Shown one piece after another: positions 53,722 to 62,991 of a stretch of 64,000 nt of DNA. A model generated the notes under the pieces. The model made no database searches. It had not been told where the DNA came from and saw nothing but the letters and a program-made list of their open reading frames with translations. A program made the translations under genes and the position numbers. The DNA comes from Filimonas lacunae (GTDB taxonomy: Bacteria; Bacteroidota; Bacteroidia; Chitinophagales; Chitinophagaceae): assembly GCF_002355595.1 (NCBI RefSeq), contig NZ_AP017422.1, forward strand, positions 5,646,823 through 5,710,822, in the 5' to 3' direction. Within the stretch, counting starts at the first letter, position 1. Each line of letters starts with the position of its first letter.

Positions 53722-55062
53722 CTATTTCATCTGGAAGCTTTCCAGGAACTTAGTATTGAAATTACCGCTTCTGAAATCTTCGTTCTGCATTAACTGTAAG
53801 TGAAAAGGAATGGTGGTTTTTACACCTTCAATTACATACTCACTTAATGCACGGTACATGGTGCTAATGGCTTCGTCGCGTGTACGGGCAACGGTAATCA
53901 GTTTACCAATCATGGAATCGTAATAAGGAGGAATTACATAACCTGCATACACATGGCTATCTACCCTTACACCATGCCCACCCGGGGTGTGCAATACGGT
54001 GATTTTTCCTGGTGAAGGACGGAAATCGTTGTAAGGATCTTCCGCGTTGATACGGCACTCGATGGCGTGCATCTGAGGTTCGTAGTTTTTACCGGAAATT
54101 TCTTCACCCATAGCAATTTTCAATTGCTCCTTAATCAGGTCAAAGTTAATTACCTCTTCGGTTACGCAATGCTCTACCTGGATACGTGTGTTCATTTCCA
54201 TGAAGTAGAAATTGCGGTGCTTATCAACCAGGAATTCAATGGTACCTACGCTTTCATAGTTAATGGCTGCCGCTGCCTTAATAGCTGCTTCACCCATTTT
54301 CTGGCGCAGTTCCGGAGTCATAAACGGAGAAGGGGATTCTTCTACCAGTTTCTGGTGACGACGCTGTATAGAACAGTCGCGTTCGCTTAAATGACATACT
54401 CTGCCATATCTGTCGCCCGCAACCTGAATTTCGATGTGACGAGGTTCTTCCACGAATTTCTCCATGTAAATACCATCGTTTTTAAAAGCTGCTGCAGCTT
54501 CTGCTTTAGCAGTATTGTATGCTTTTTCCAGTTCGCTTTCTTCCCAAACTACACGCATACCTTTACCACCACCACCGGCAGTAGCTTTTAAAATAACAGG
54601 ATAGCCTACCACATTTTTAGCCAGGTGTTTTGCTTCGTCTACACTTTGCAACAAACCATCGCTACCTGGAATAACAGGTACGCCAGCTTTAATCATGGTA
54701 TCTTTAGCAGTGATCTTGTCACCCATTTTGTTGATCATCTCAGGGGTGGGTCCGATAAACTTAATACCATGTCCACCACAGATCTGGGCAAACTTGGCAT
54801 TTTCTGCTAAAAATCCGTATCCAGGGTGAATAGCATCTGCATTGGTAATTTCTGCAGCTGCCATAATATGAGGAATGTTCAGATAAGATTCACTGCTGGG
54901 GGGCTTGCCGATACAAACAGCTTCATCTGCAAATTTTACATGCAGGCTGTCTTTATCCGCAGTAGAGTATACAGCCACGGTTTTAATGCCCATTTCACGA
55001 CAGGTACGGATAACCCGTAATGCTATCTCTCCGCGATTGGCTATAAGAACTTTTTTAAACAT
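53722..55062 (-). CDS. accC: Acetyl-CoA carboxylase, biotin carboxylase subunit
   Basis: 446 residues. Starts [21 protein letters not shown]; the ATP-grasp glycine loop is [14 protein letters not shown]; catalytic blocks are [20 protein letters not shown] and [18 protein letters not shown]. Carboxylates biotin on AccB with bicarbonate and ATP, the first half-reaction of fatty-acid synthesis. 109 bp downstream of accB; efp-accB-accC is a common bacterial order. Confidence 0.96.
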   Translation of the reverse strand: MFKKVLIANRGEIALRVIRTCREMGIKTVAVYSTADKDSLHVKFADEAVCIGKPPSSESYLNIPHIMAAAEITNADAIHPGYGFLAENAKFAQICGGHGIKFIGPTPEMINKMGDKITAKDTMIKAGVPVIPGSDGLLQSVDEAKHLAKNVVGYPVILKATAGGGGKGMRVVWEESELEKAYNTAKAEAAAAFKNDGIYMEKFVEEPRHIEIQVAGDRYGRVCHLSERDCSIQRRHQKLVEESPSPFMTPELRQKMGEAAIKAAAAINYESVGTIEFLVDKHRNFYFMEMNTRIQVEHCVTEEVINFDLIKEQLKIAMGEEISGKNYEPQMHAIECRINAEDPYNDFRPSPGKITVLHTPGGHGVRVDSHVYAGYVIPPYYDSMIGKLITVARTRDEAISTMYRALSEYVIEGVKTTIPFHLQLMQNEDFRSGNFNTKFLESFQMK

Positions 55063-55171
55063 TTACTTTAGTAGTTTAATCAGAACGTCTATGGGTGAGT
55101 CAAAAAAATAAGCCATCAGTAATCTATTCATCGTAAAATGAATACATTACCAATGACTTAATGACTTTTTA

Positions 55172-55657
55172 TTAAGCTGGTTCTACCAGGAATAATGGCT
55201 GATCAAATTCAACAGGACTTGCGTCTTCCACAAGCACTTTTACAATTTTACCACTCACTTCGCTTTCAATTTCATTGAAAAGCTTCATCGCTTCAATAAT
55301 ACATACTGTTTTACCAGGAGCGATTTCGGAACCCACCTCCACAAATAAAGGTTTGTCAGGAGAAGCACGACGGTAGAAGGTACCGATCATCGGGCTTTTA
55401 ATAGTAATCAGATTATCTGCTTTAGCAGCAGGAGCATCACCAGCAGGTGCAGCAGCACCGGCAGCTGGCAAAGCAACAGCCTGTGGAGCCTGCAGTGCAG
55501 CAGTGTAAACTGGCGCAGAAGGAGCAGCATACACAGTTTGTACCTGGTCTTCTTTTTGCTTGATGGTAATCTTGAAATCCTTTTCCTCGATAGTCAGTTC
55601 ACCGATATTGCTCTTGTTAATGATCTTTATCAGTTCCTGAACCTGTTTGAAGTCCAT
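55172..55657 (-). CDS. accB: Acetyl-CoA carboxylase biotin carboxyl carrier protein
   Basis: 161 residues. A short N-terminal domain (1-40), an Ala/Pro-rich flexible linker (about 44-80), and the biotinyl domain (about 83-161) with the biotinylation site EAMKLFNEIE, Lys125. The thumb region GTFYRRASPDKPLFVEVG is present. Carries carboxybiotin between AccC and the carboxyltransferase. Confidence 0.95.
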   Translation of the reverse strand: MDFKQVQELIKIINKSNIGELTIEEKDFKITIKQKEDQVQTVYAAPSAPVYTAALQAPQAVALPAAGAAAPAGDAPAAKADNLITIKSPMIGTFYRRASPDKPLFVEVGSEIAPGKTVCIIEAMKLFNEIESEVSGKIVKVLVEDASPVEFDQPLFLVEPA

Positions 55658-55768
55658 ATGCTCTTTTTTGGGGTTTCTTTGTATTATTAAGATTTTTAGC
55701 CAAAAGGGGTGGCAAAATAGCCATTTTTCACATAAAACAAGCTTTTTTCCCCTTATTTCCGGTAAAGC

Positions 55769-55794
55769 AAAATCCCGCGCCCCCGCGGGATTTT
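55769..55794 (-). terminator. Terminator after efp
   Basis: Perfect 11-bp stem AAAATCCCGCG / CGCGGGATTTT with loop CCCC, 18 bp past the efp stop; separates efp from accB. Confidence 0.85.
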
Positions 55795-55812
55795 ATTATT
55801 ATAACTAATTAA

Positions 55813-56379
55813 TTAGTCTTTTACTCTTTCTACGTATTCACCGGTTTTGGTGTTAATACGGATAACTTCACCTTCGTTTACAAATAAAGGCACGTTAACG
55901 GTAGCACCGGTTTCGATAGTAGCTGGTTTGGTAGCACGGGTAGCAGTATCTCCTCTTAAACCTGGTTCGCAATAAGTAACCTGAACCACAATTTTCTCAG
56001 GTAATTCTGCACCAATAGGCAGTTCGGTTTCTGTATTAATAAATACAAAAACTTCTGAGCCATCTTTCAGAAACTGAGGAGCATCGATCATGCCTTCTCC
56101 CAGAATAATCTGCTCAAATGTTTCGTTGTTCATCAGGTTATAGCCAGACTCATCTTTATACAGGTACTGGAAAGCTTTCTTCTCTACACGTACAGGGAAA
56201 ATAGTTTCGCCGCTGTTCCATGTTTTTTCAATAGAACGGGCGTTATCCACACCTTTCAATTTAGCCCATACTTTGGCTGCGGCACGGGCAGTTTTGTTTT
56301 CACCGAATTCTACCACTGAGTATAAACTGCCGTCCAGTTTCAGGATAATACCACGGCTGATATCTGATGTAGTTGCCAT
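55813..56379 (-). CDS. efp: Elongation factor P with atypical tip loop
   Basis: 188 residues, normal three-domain EF-P; the C-terminal signature is seen in the NTKTGEYVERVKD end and in the middle domain. EF-P enters stalled ribosomes to help form Pro-Pro bonds. The modified tip in domain I normally reads PGKG (Lys) or SGRN (Arg, EarP type). Here the stretch between EF and KLK (residues 24-40) is EFGENKTARAAAKVWAK: two residues longer than the E. coli loop, no PGKG, and R32 falls at the tip position. earP or epm genes are not adjacent. Own promoter upstream. Confidence 0.92.
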   Translation of the reverse strand: MATTSDISRGIILKLDGSLYSVVEFGENKTARAAAKVWAKLKGVDNARSIEKTWNSGETIFPVRVEKKAFQYLYKDESGYNLMNNETFEQIILGEGMIDAPQFLKDGSEVFVFINTETELPIGAELPEKIVVQVTYCEPGLRGDTATRATKPATIETGATVNVPLFVNEGEVIRINTKTGEYVERVKD

Positions 56380-56425
56380 AAAAAGAATTTGTAATTTTTT
56401 AATTTCCGCTTACCGGAAAACGTGG

Positions 56426-56433
56426 CAAAAGTA
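56426..56433 (-). promoter_or_regulatory. -7 promoter element of efp
   Basis: TACTTTTG on the - strand, a perfect TAnnTTTG, 46 bp before the ATG; the -33 position has GATG, a weak match. Confidence 0.5.
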
Positions 56434-56511
56434 GGGATTACGATGGAAAAACCATCATAAGCCATTATTCTGAGTAGGGAGATTCCGATATTTGAACAAA
56501 ATATGTTTTCC

Positions 56512-57015
56512 ATGCAAAAAATAATACTGGCCTTTTTGCTGTTATTCGTTTCCCACTCGTTTGTTAATGCCCAGGCATATGACACCACCGCCCAATACAA
56601 AAAACATCCGGGACTGCCTGTTTTTCAGATTCTTCAAAGCGACAGCACCTGGTTTACAGATGCACAATTACCTAAAGACCGTCCTATTGTTATTATTTAT
56701 TTCAGCCCTGAGTGTGGTCACTGTCAAACCGAAGCCGAAGACCTGGTAAAACATATGGAGCAACTGAAAAGTGCCTTTTTTGTAATGGTGAGCTTCCACT
56801 CTCCTGCCGATATTGGAAAATTTGCCGAAAAATACAAGCTGGCGAACCTGGATAATGTGCGTTTGGGACGTGATGTGCAGTATTACCTGCCTACCTTTTA
56901 CCATGTGCAATACACACCATTCATTGCTGTGTATGATAAAAAAAGACAACTGCTAAAAACATTTGAAATGGGAGCCGGCTTTGAAAAGCTGAACCCGTTA
57001 ATTAATGGAAAGTAA
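56512..57015 (+). CDS. Secreted thioredoxin-like (TlpA-type) protein
   Basis: 167 residues from ATG 56512 (an in-frame ATG three codons earlier is also possible). Signal peptide 1-20 (ending VNAQ). Thioredoxin fold with active site CGHC (68-71) in YFSPECGHCQTEAED, and the cis-Pro region HVQYTPFIAVYD. A periplasmic disulfide reductase or isomerase. Divergent from efp; no cytochrome-c or dsb gene beside it, so the client is unknown. Confidence 0.85.
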   Translation: MQKIILAFLLLFVSHSFVNAQAYDTTAQYKKHPGLPVFQILQSDSTWFTDAQLPKDRPIVIIYFSPECGHCQTEAEDLVKHMEQLKSAFFVMVSFHSPADIGKFAEKYKLANLDNVRLGRDVQYYLPTFYHVQYTPFIAVYDKKRQLLKTFEMGAGFEKLNPLINGK

Positions 57016-57102
57016 TTGCTCCCGTCCGGCATCAACTTTCCCCTACCTTTATCACCATAAACTTTATTCATAACCTTTAACACTATAAATCAGGAAACAA
57101 TT

Positions 57103-58032
57103 ATGAAGATTACAGTTGTTGGAGCAGGTGCCGTAGGCGCCACTACCGCCGATAATATAGCCAGGAAAGAATTATGTGAAGAATTGGTTTTACTGGACAT
57201 TAAAGAAGGAATTGCAGAAGGGAAGGCACAGGATATGACTCAAACAGCAGCCCTGTTGGGTTTTGACACACGCATTACCGGCAGTACCAACGATTACGCT
57301 AAAACAGCAGGTTCGGATGTGGTAGTGATTACCTCGGGCCTGCCACGTAAACCCGGAATGACCCGCGAAGAACTGATTGGCGTAAACGCAGGTATTGTAA
57401 AAGGCGTAGCCGAAAATATTTTAAGATACTCGCCTGATGCTATTATTATAGTGGTGAGCAACCCTATGGATACCATGACCTACCTGGCCCTGCAAAGCAC
57501 CGGCCTGCCTAAAAATCGCATCATTGGTATGGGCGGTGCATTAGACAGCGCCCGCTTTAAATACCAGCTGAGCCAGCACCTGGGAGCCAGCCCGGCCGAT
57601 TTAAATGCTACCGTTATTGGTGGCCACGGCGATACTACCATGATTCCATTAATACGCTATGCTACCTGGAACAGCATTCCTGTTACAGAACTGCTGAGTG
57701 CAGAAGCCCAGCAGCAGATTGTAGCAGATACTATGGTAGGTGGCGCCACCTTAACCAAACTGATAGGCACCAGCGCCTGGTATGCACCAGGAGCAGCAGC
57801 TGCATCGGTAGTGGAAAGTATTGTAAGGGATGAGAAAAAACTAATACCCAGCTGTGTACTCCTGGAAGGTGAATATGGCCAAAAAGATATTTGCCTGGGG
57901 GTGCCTGTAGTAATTGGGAAAAGTGGATGGGAAAAAATTATAGATTATAAACTGAATGCCGAAGAGCAGGCACTATTTAATAAAAGTGCAGATGCAGTAA
58001 GAAGCATGAATGATGTATTAAAAACATTGTAG
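57103..58032 (+). CDS. mdh: Malate dehydrogenase (LDH-like type)
   Basis: 309 residues. NAD motif VVGAGAVGATTADNIA at the N-terminus; the substrate loop is GLPRKPGMTREEL with the malate-type Arg; catalytic His is in VIGGHGDTTMIPL. Residue pattern fits the LDH-like malate dehydrogenases of Bacteroidota and Chlorobi. Interconverts malate and oxaloacetate in the TCA cycle. Followed by a terminator. Confidence 0.95.
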   Translation: MKITVVGAGAVGATTADNIARKELCEELVLLDIKEGIAEGKAQDMTQTAALLGFDTRITGSTNDYAKTAGSDVVVITSGLPRKPGMTREELIGVNAGIVKGVAENILRYSPDAIIIVVSNPMDTMTYLALQSTGLPKNRIIGMGGALDSARFKYQLSQHLGASPADLNATVIGGHGDTTMIPLIRYATWNSIPVTELLSAEAQQQIVADTMVGGATLTKLIGTSAWYAPGAAAASVVESIVRDEKKLIPSCVLLEGEYGQKDICLGVPVVIGKSGWEKIIDYKLNAEEQALFNKSADAVRSMNDVLKTL

Positions 58033-58053
58033 TATTCTATATATCAATAACTG

Positions 58054-58075
58054 AAAACCGGCAATAGCCGGTTTT
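58054..58075 (+). terminator. Terminator after mdh
   Basis: Perfect 9-bp stem AAAACCGGC / GCCGGTTTT with loop AATA and seven T, 21 bp past the stop. Confidence 0.9.
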
Positions 58076-58135
58076 TTTATGCCTGCCTGCAACGATTTCA
58101 TCTCTTTCTTTTTCATATATACAAAACAATATATA

Positions 58136-58606
58136 ATGAAAAAGACACTCGTTCTCTTTTCAGCATTAACGATGCTGATGCTTGCTTCCTGTTCTAAAGA
58201 GTCTGCCAAATCAGATCCTTTCGTTAACACTGTAAGCAATGCTAAAATGCAGGTTTCAACTACAGCATCACACCCTCCCTTCGGTACCTGGCAAGCAGTA
58301 TCACGCTTTGTTTCAGAAGGCGGCCCTGGTTCCTGGCAGCCTGTTACCGACAACATCAACTTCACTTTATTAGCAGACAGTACCTACAGCTATGGTGGCG
58401 TACTGGACGTGATTGGCACTGGCGGCACAGCAAACATCATTAACGATTCTACCTTATTTACCGTGTTCTCTTATGGCACTCCGGGTCAGTTTCCACAACC
58501 ATTGCCTCCCAATGTATTCATCACCGGCGACACCTTATACATGCCCAGCTTTGTATCTGTGGAAGGAGGCGCTTTTAAATTCGTGAAAGTAAAATTAGAG
58601 ATGTAA
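58136..58606 (+). CDS. Lipoprotein of unknown function, lipocalin-like beta fold
   Basis: 156 residues from ATG 58136; the frame is open 19 codons further but MKKTLVLFSALTMLMLASCS is a classic lipoprotein signal (Cys at 19). The mature part has FGTWQAVSRF near its start and alternating strands around NFTLLADSTYSYGG and NDSTLFTVFSYG, similar to small lipocalin-like domains that start GxW. No known partner. Its 3' end overlaps the convergent glycosyltransferase gene by 12 bp, and its probable terminator lies within that gene. Confidence 0.7.
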   Translation: MKKTLVLFSALTMLMLASCSKESAKSDPFVNTVSNAKMQVSTTASHPPFGTWQAVSRFVSEGGPGSWQPVTDNINFTLLADSTYSYGGVLDVIGTGGTANIINDSTLFTVFSYGTPGQFPQPLPPNVFITGDTLYMPSFVSVEGGAFKFVKVKLEM

Positions 58607-59593
58607 TCCTTTTTCGGCAGCCGTTGCAATGGCTGTAACATTTTGATTATTCATACACTTAAAATGCCCTTTGGGGCATTTTTTGTATCCGATTTTGCTG
58701 CATGGGCGGCAACCTAAACCCTCCACTTCAAAAATAGCAGAAGGCACCGCAGCATTACCAAAATAAGGCGTCATGCCAAAGGCTGGTACCGTATTACCCC
58801 ATATAGAAATAACAGGCTTTTTAAAGGCAGCTGCTATATGCATCAACCCTGTATCATGTGTTACTATCAGTTTGGCATTCCTTACCAGGCAAGCGCTCTC
58901 ATTTAAATTGAATTTGCCACAGGCGTTATATATTTTCACCCTGTCAATGCTGGCAATCTCTTCTCCTTCTGGCCTGTCTTCCGGGCCACCCATTAACACA
59001 ATAGGCTTTTGAATAGAAGCACATAGAGCCTTTAATTTTTCTACAGGCATTTTCTTCGTAGCTAAGGCAGCACCAATTACTACACCTATGTAACCAGCCT
59101 GGTGGCTCATAGGTAAGTCAGCAGCATTCACTTCATCCTTTTCCGGTATAAAGTAATCCAGCCCCTTGCCGTCATTCACCACTCCCAAATGCCTTACAGT
59201 ATCCACTAAACGGTCTACTATATGCACAGGCGGCATCTTATTTATCTTTAGAAAAGAAGTGAGCAACCACTTTTCAAAATTCAGCTTACTAAACGAAACA
59301 CTTTTAACCTTACGCAAAGCACGCTTTACACGCAGGGTACGCAGGTTTTTATGCAGGTCAACGATCAGGTCAAACTTTTCCGCCTGTAGCTCTGCTATCA
59401 TGGCTTCCCAGTTTTCATCATTGAGTAAATGCACTTTATCTACATAAGGATTAGTATCAATTAATCCCCTGAACGATTTTTTGGTAAGATAATGCACAGT
59501 AATATCCGGCCGCTGTTGTTTCAGGCAACGCATTACCGGCGTTGTTAATACAATATCGCCTATGGAGGAAAAACGAATTACCAATACTTTCAT
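58595..59593 (-). CDS. Glycosyltransferase family 9 (heptosyltransferase type)
   Basis: 332 residues. Starts KVLVIRFSSIGDIVLTTPV, the WaaF/RfaF-family opening; the C-terminal lobe has LIVTHDTGLMHIAAAFKKPV (nucleotide-sugar site) and SIWGNTVP. The last part is Cys-rich (GCRPCSKIGYKKCPKGHFKC), as in many Bacteroidota members. Likely adds a heptose or related sugar to lipopolysaccharide core on the inner face of the inner membrane. Starts directly at the end of the MFS gene (no gap). Confidence 0.9.
   Translation of the reverse strand: MKVLVIRFSSIGDIVLTTPVMRCLKQQRPDITVHYLTKKSFRGLIDTNPYVDKVHLLNDENWEAMIAELQAEKFDLIVDLHKNLRTLRVKRALRKVKSVSFSKLNFEKWLLTSFLKINKMPPVHIVDRLVDTVRHLGVVNDGKGLDYFIPEKDEVNAADLPMSHQAGYIGVVIGAALATKKMPVEKLKALCASIQKPIVLMGGPEDRPEGEEIASIDRVKIYNACGKFNLNESACLVRNAKLIVTHDTGLMHIAAAFKKPVISIWGNTVPAFGMTPYFGNAAVPSAIFEVEGLGCRPCSKIGYKKCPKGHFKCMNNQNVTAIATAAEKGLHL
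58661..58682 (+). terminator. Terminator of the lipoprotein gene, inside the convergent glycosyltransferase CDS
   Basis: AAAATGCCC / GGGCATTTT with loop TTTG, followed by TTTT on the + strand, 55 bp past the lipoprotein stop. It lies in codons of the Cys/Lys-rich tail of the - strand gene. Confidence 0.7.
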
Positions 59594-60838
59594 CTACTCT
59601 TCAATATAGTTTAAGTCTTTACCAAATGTTTCTTCCAAACGGGTCAATGCCCATATAGCCAGTGCAAATACAATAATACCTACGGTGATATTAGCCTGTA
59701 CAGAGTTGTAATGCAACCTGTACTTTAAAAATTCGTACCCCAGGTTTACCAGCACCACCGTACCCCGCACAAAATTAGGCGCTGTATTGGTTACTGTGCT
59801 GCGAATATTGGTACCAAAACTTTCGGCCGCCACACTCATAAATACAGCCCAATACCCTACCGAAAAGCCCAGCACACAAATACCGGTGTAAAATAAAAAC
59901 ACACTTTTAGGTGCCAGGATAAAGAACGCGATGATTACTACAATAGTAGTAAGCATAAAAAGCCAGATCGCCTTTTTACGGCTGCGCATGTATTGCGATA
60001 GCAAACCACAGGCAAAATCGCCAAAAGTAAGCCCCAGGTAAGTAAGCATAATGGCATTTACAGGCACGCTTTTCCTGTCGGCATCCGAAAAATGCAGCCC
60101 CATAGCATCAGCCAGTTCGGGCGAGTATTTGGCATACAACTGCACAACATACCATAATGGCACCGCTACAAACACCACTCCCAGGTATTTCATCAGGCGT
60201 TTTTTATTGGAGAAGATGAGGCGGAAGCCGCCTTTTTGCGCCTGCGACTGCTTCATCGTTTCAAACATGCCAGATTCCATAATACCCACACGCAACAGCA
60301 ATAACATAATGCCCATGCCACCACCTATAAAATAACAGATGCGCCAGTCGCCCACCCATTTTACCACAAAACCACCCACCACAGCGCCCAATATCCCTGT
60401 ACCTGCCACTAAAGCAGTACCAATACCCCTTTTTTCTTTATCCAGCAGTTCGTTCACCAATGTTACCCCAGCCCCCAGCTCGCCTGCCAGGCCAAAGCCC
60501 GCCACAAAGCGCAGTAAAGCATACAGGTATACATCATGTACAAACCCATTTCCAATATTGGCGATAGAATACGTTAAGATGGAACCGAACAAAACAGACA
60601 GGCGGCCTTTCTTATCGCCCAGTATTCCCCAGAAAATGCCCCCCACCAGCATCCCTATCATTTGCCAGTTATCCAGCATCAGCCCCATGCGTTCAATATC
60701 TTCTTTGGCTGTAATACCTATGTCTTTTAAACTGGAGGTACGGATCATTCCAAACAGCAGCAAATCAAAAATATCAACAAAGTAGCCCAGGGCAGCCACC
60801 CACACCACCAGGCTGGTTAAGGTATATTTCTTCGACAT
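59594..60838 (-). CDS. MFS transporter
   Basis: 414 residues with about 12 hydrophobic segments in two halves. The MFS motif A is seen as GILGDKKGRLSVLFGS between TM2 and TM3, and the second half contains MRSRKKAIWLF as the equivalent loop. The GFGLAGELGAGVTLVNELL segment recalls the sugar and organic-acid porters (metabolite:H+ symporters). Substrate unknown. Middle of the - strand run symporter-dedA-MFS-glycosyltransferase. Confidence 0.85.
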   Translation of the reverse strand: MSKKYTLTSLVVWVAALGYFVDIFDLLLFGMIRTSSLKDIGITAKEDIERMGLMLDNWQMIGMLVGGIFWGILGDKKGRLSVLFGSILTYSIANIGNGFVHDVYLYALLRFVAGFGLAGELGAGVTLVNELLDKEKRGIGTALVAGTGILGAVVGGFVVKWVGDWRICYFIGGGMGIMLLLLRVGIMESGMFETMKQSQAQKGGFRLIFSNKKRLMKYLGVVFVAVPLWYVVQLYAKYSPELADAMGLHFSDADRKSVPVNAIMLTYLGLTFGDFACGLLSQYMRSRKKAIWLFMLTTIVVIIAFFILAPKSVFLFYTGICVLGFSVGYWAVFMSVAAESFGTNIRSTVTNTAPNFVRGTVVLVNLGYEFLKYRLHYNSVQANITVGIIVFALAIWALTRLEETFGKDLNYIEE

Positions 60839-60871
60839 CTTTAAAAAGATTTTGCAGGCAATCCCGGCAGT

Positions 60872-61525
60872 TTAGTCATTGCCGGTAGTAGTCGTTTTTT
60901 TATTGAACAATATTTTCACTAACACAGGGAGTGTTGTTACCAGGATAATAGCCAGGGTAATACCTTCAATATGATCTTTCAGGCTGAACTTGAATTTTTC
61001 CAGTACCCACGACTGTAAAAAGTGTCCGCCCAGCATCATAGAAGTTACCCAACACACACTGCCTATTACGTTATACAGGAAAAAAGTTTTCCTTTCCATT
61101 TTTACAATGCCACCTATAATAGGCGCAAACGTTCTGATGATAGGTAAAAATTTGGCAAGGAAAATAGTGCCTTTGCCATATTTTTCGTAAAACTCTTTGG
61201 CCTTTAACAAATGCTTTTTCTTGAAAAGCAGGGTGTCTTTTTTCTCAAACAGCAAAGGGCCTGTTTTATAACCAAACCAATACCCCAACATGTTTCCCAG
61301 AACGGAAGCAATAATTACCATCAGGATAATGAATACATAATGCAAACCAAAAAACTCGCTGGCCAGCTCCTGCATATACAATCCCGCAGCAAACAACAAG
61401 CTATCGCCCGGTAAAAAGAAACCCAGGAACAACCCTGTTTCAGCGAATATAACCAGCAGCATTACATACAAACCACCGTTGTGTATTATCCATTCAATAA
61501 ACTGCTGAATCATTCCTTTTTCCAT
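60872..61525 (-). CDS. DedA family membrane protein (VTT domain)
   Basis: 217 residues. Hydrophobic segments around 15-35, 50-75, 140-165 and 175-200 and the conserved family region FLAKFLPIIRTFAPIIGGIVKM with its essential Arg, plus FLPGDSLLFAAGL near the N-terminus. DedA proteins are lipid or undecaprenyl-phosphate flippase-like membrane proteins needed for envelope homeostasis. 20 bp after the symporter gene and 34 bp before the MFS gene. Confidence 0.9.
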   Translation of the reverse strand: MEKGMIQQFIEWIIHNGGLYVMLLVIFAETGLFLGFFLPGDSLLFAAGLYMQELASEFFGLHYVFIILMVIIASVLGNMLGYWFGYKTGPLLFEKKDTLLFKKKHLLKAKEFYEKYGKGTIFLAKFLPIIRTFAPIIGGIVKMERKTFFLYNVIGSVCWVTSMMLGGHFLQSWVLEKFKFSLKDHIEGITLAIILVTTLPVLVKILFNKKTTTTGND

Positions 61526-61544
61526 AAATGTGTACGATTGATTT

Positions 61545-62828
61545 TTAAGGTTGTTGATTTACTTCCAGTTCTCCTTCCCACTTGCTTACCACTGCTGTAG
61601 CCAGTGAATTACCCAGCACATTGGTGGCAGTACGGAACATATCGCAGAAATGGTCTATCGGTAAAATTAATGCAATACCTATAGCGGGTATGTTAAACAT
61701 GGCACAGGTAGCTGCTACTACCACTAAAGAAGCACGCGGCACCCCTGCAATTCCTTTACTGGTAAGCATTAACACCAGTAACATGGTAAGCTGGGTACCT
61801 AAATCCAGTGGTATGCCATTGGCCTGTGCAATAGCAATACTGGCAAACGTCATATACATCATGCTGCCATCCAGGTTAAAAGAATATCCCAATGGCAGGA
61901 TAAAAGCAACCACTTTATTCTTACAACCAAAGCGCTCCAGTTCTTCTGTCAGTTTCGGAAACACCGCTTCGCTGCTGGTAGTGGTAAATGCAATAGTTAA
62001 TGGATTACTGATATGCCTTAATAAAGGCACCATCCGTTTTCTTAAAATTAAAAAACCAACCCCCACCAGCACTATCCATAAAGCAACGATGCCGCCCAAA
62101 AAAGCAAGCATGTACCAGCCATAAAACACAAATACTTTCAATCCTTTCTCTGCCACTACAGCCGCCAGCGCACCAAACACACCAATGGGAGCAAAATACA
62201 TTACATAGCTAACCATTTTCAATACTATATGTGCGGCTGCATCCAGGCCTTTTATTACCGGTTTGGCATAATCGCCCATAGCTGCTGCGGCCAGACCAAA
62301 GAATATAGCAAACACAACAATATGCAATATTTCATTGGTTGACATGGCCTCAAATACACTTTTAGGGAACACATGCAACACAAAATCTTCCAGCGAAAAG
62401 CCTTTGGCATTGGCCACCACCTTGCCGGCAGCTTCTACCGTTTCTTTCGATTGGCTTAAACGGTTTACCTCATTTAAATCGATTAAAGTTCCGGGGTGCG
62501 TTAAGTTTACCAGCACCAGGCCTAATAATAAGGAAACAAGAGAAGCAGAAACAAACCACAGCATGGCCTTCCCGCCTACACGACCTACGGTTTTTAAATC
62601 GCCCAGTTTGGCAATTCCCACTACCAGGGTAGTAAATACCAATGGAGCAATCACCATTTGTATCAGTCGTAAAAAGATGGTGGTTAATAGCTTGATATTC
62701 TTCGAAAATGTCACAACCAGCTGTGCATTTCCCGTTTCAGCCGCTCTCCAGTTCACTCCATACCCCACTGCTATACCCACAATCATCGCCAGGATAATGA
62801 ACGAAGTAAGCCCACCTTTTTTCATCAT
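61545..62828 (-). CDS. Dicarboxylate/amino acid:cation symporter (DAACS, GltP/DctA type)
   Basis: 427 residues, about eight membrane segments plus two re-entrant loops. Signature regions: FTTTSSEAVFPKLTEELERF (loop HP1), YSFNLDGSMMYM (NMDGT-like) and TSKGIAGVPRASLVVVAA (HP2). Imports glutamate, aspartate or C4-dicarboxylates with H+ or Na+. First gene of a - strand run of four envelope genes. A TATATTGC about 20 bp upstream resembles a short -7 element. Confidence 0.92.
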   Translation of the reverse strand: MMKKGGLTSFIILAMIVGIAVGYGVNWRAAETGNAQLVVTFSKNIKLLTTIFLRLIQMVIAPLVFTTLVVGIAKLGDLKTVGRVGGKAMLWFVSASLVSLLLGLVLVNLTHPGTLIDLNEVNRLSQSKETVEAAGKVVANAKGFSLEDFVLHVFPKSVFEAMSTNEILHIVVFAIFFGLAAAAMGDYAKPVIKGLDAAAHIVLKMVSYVMYFAPIGVFGALAAVVAEKGLKVFVFYGWYMLAFLGGIVALWIVLVGVGFLILRKRMVPLLRHISNPLTIAFTTTSSEAVFPKLTEELERFGCKNKVVAFILPLGYSFNLDGSMMYMTFASIAIAQANGIPLDLGTQLTMLLVLMLTSKGIAGVPRASLVVVAATCAMFNIPAIGIALILPIDHFCDMFRTATNVLGNSLATAVVSKWEGELEVNQQP

Positions 62829-62991
62829 GTTGGAACTTTATAAGTGCGCAATATAGCATTTATGATGTAAAAGCCTTACCCACACACCAACAGAAAGGGG
62901 AAAAATACCCACATCTGGTAGAAAGTTTTGGAGGGAAAAATGATTATGACTTATTTTTCCAAATCGTTTAGCTAAAAATCGAATTACTGTT

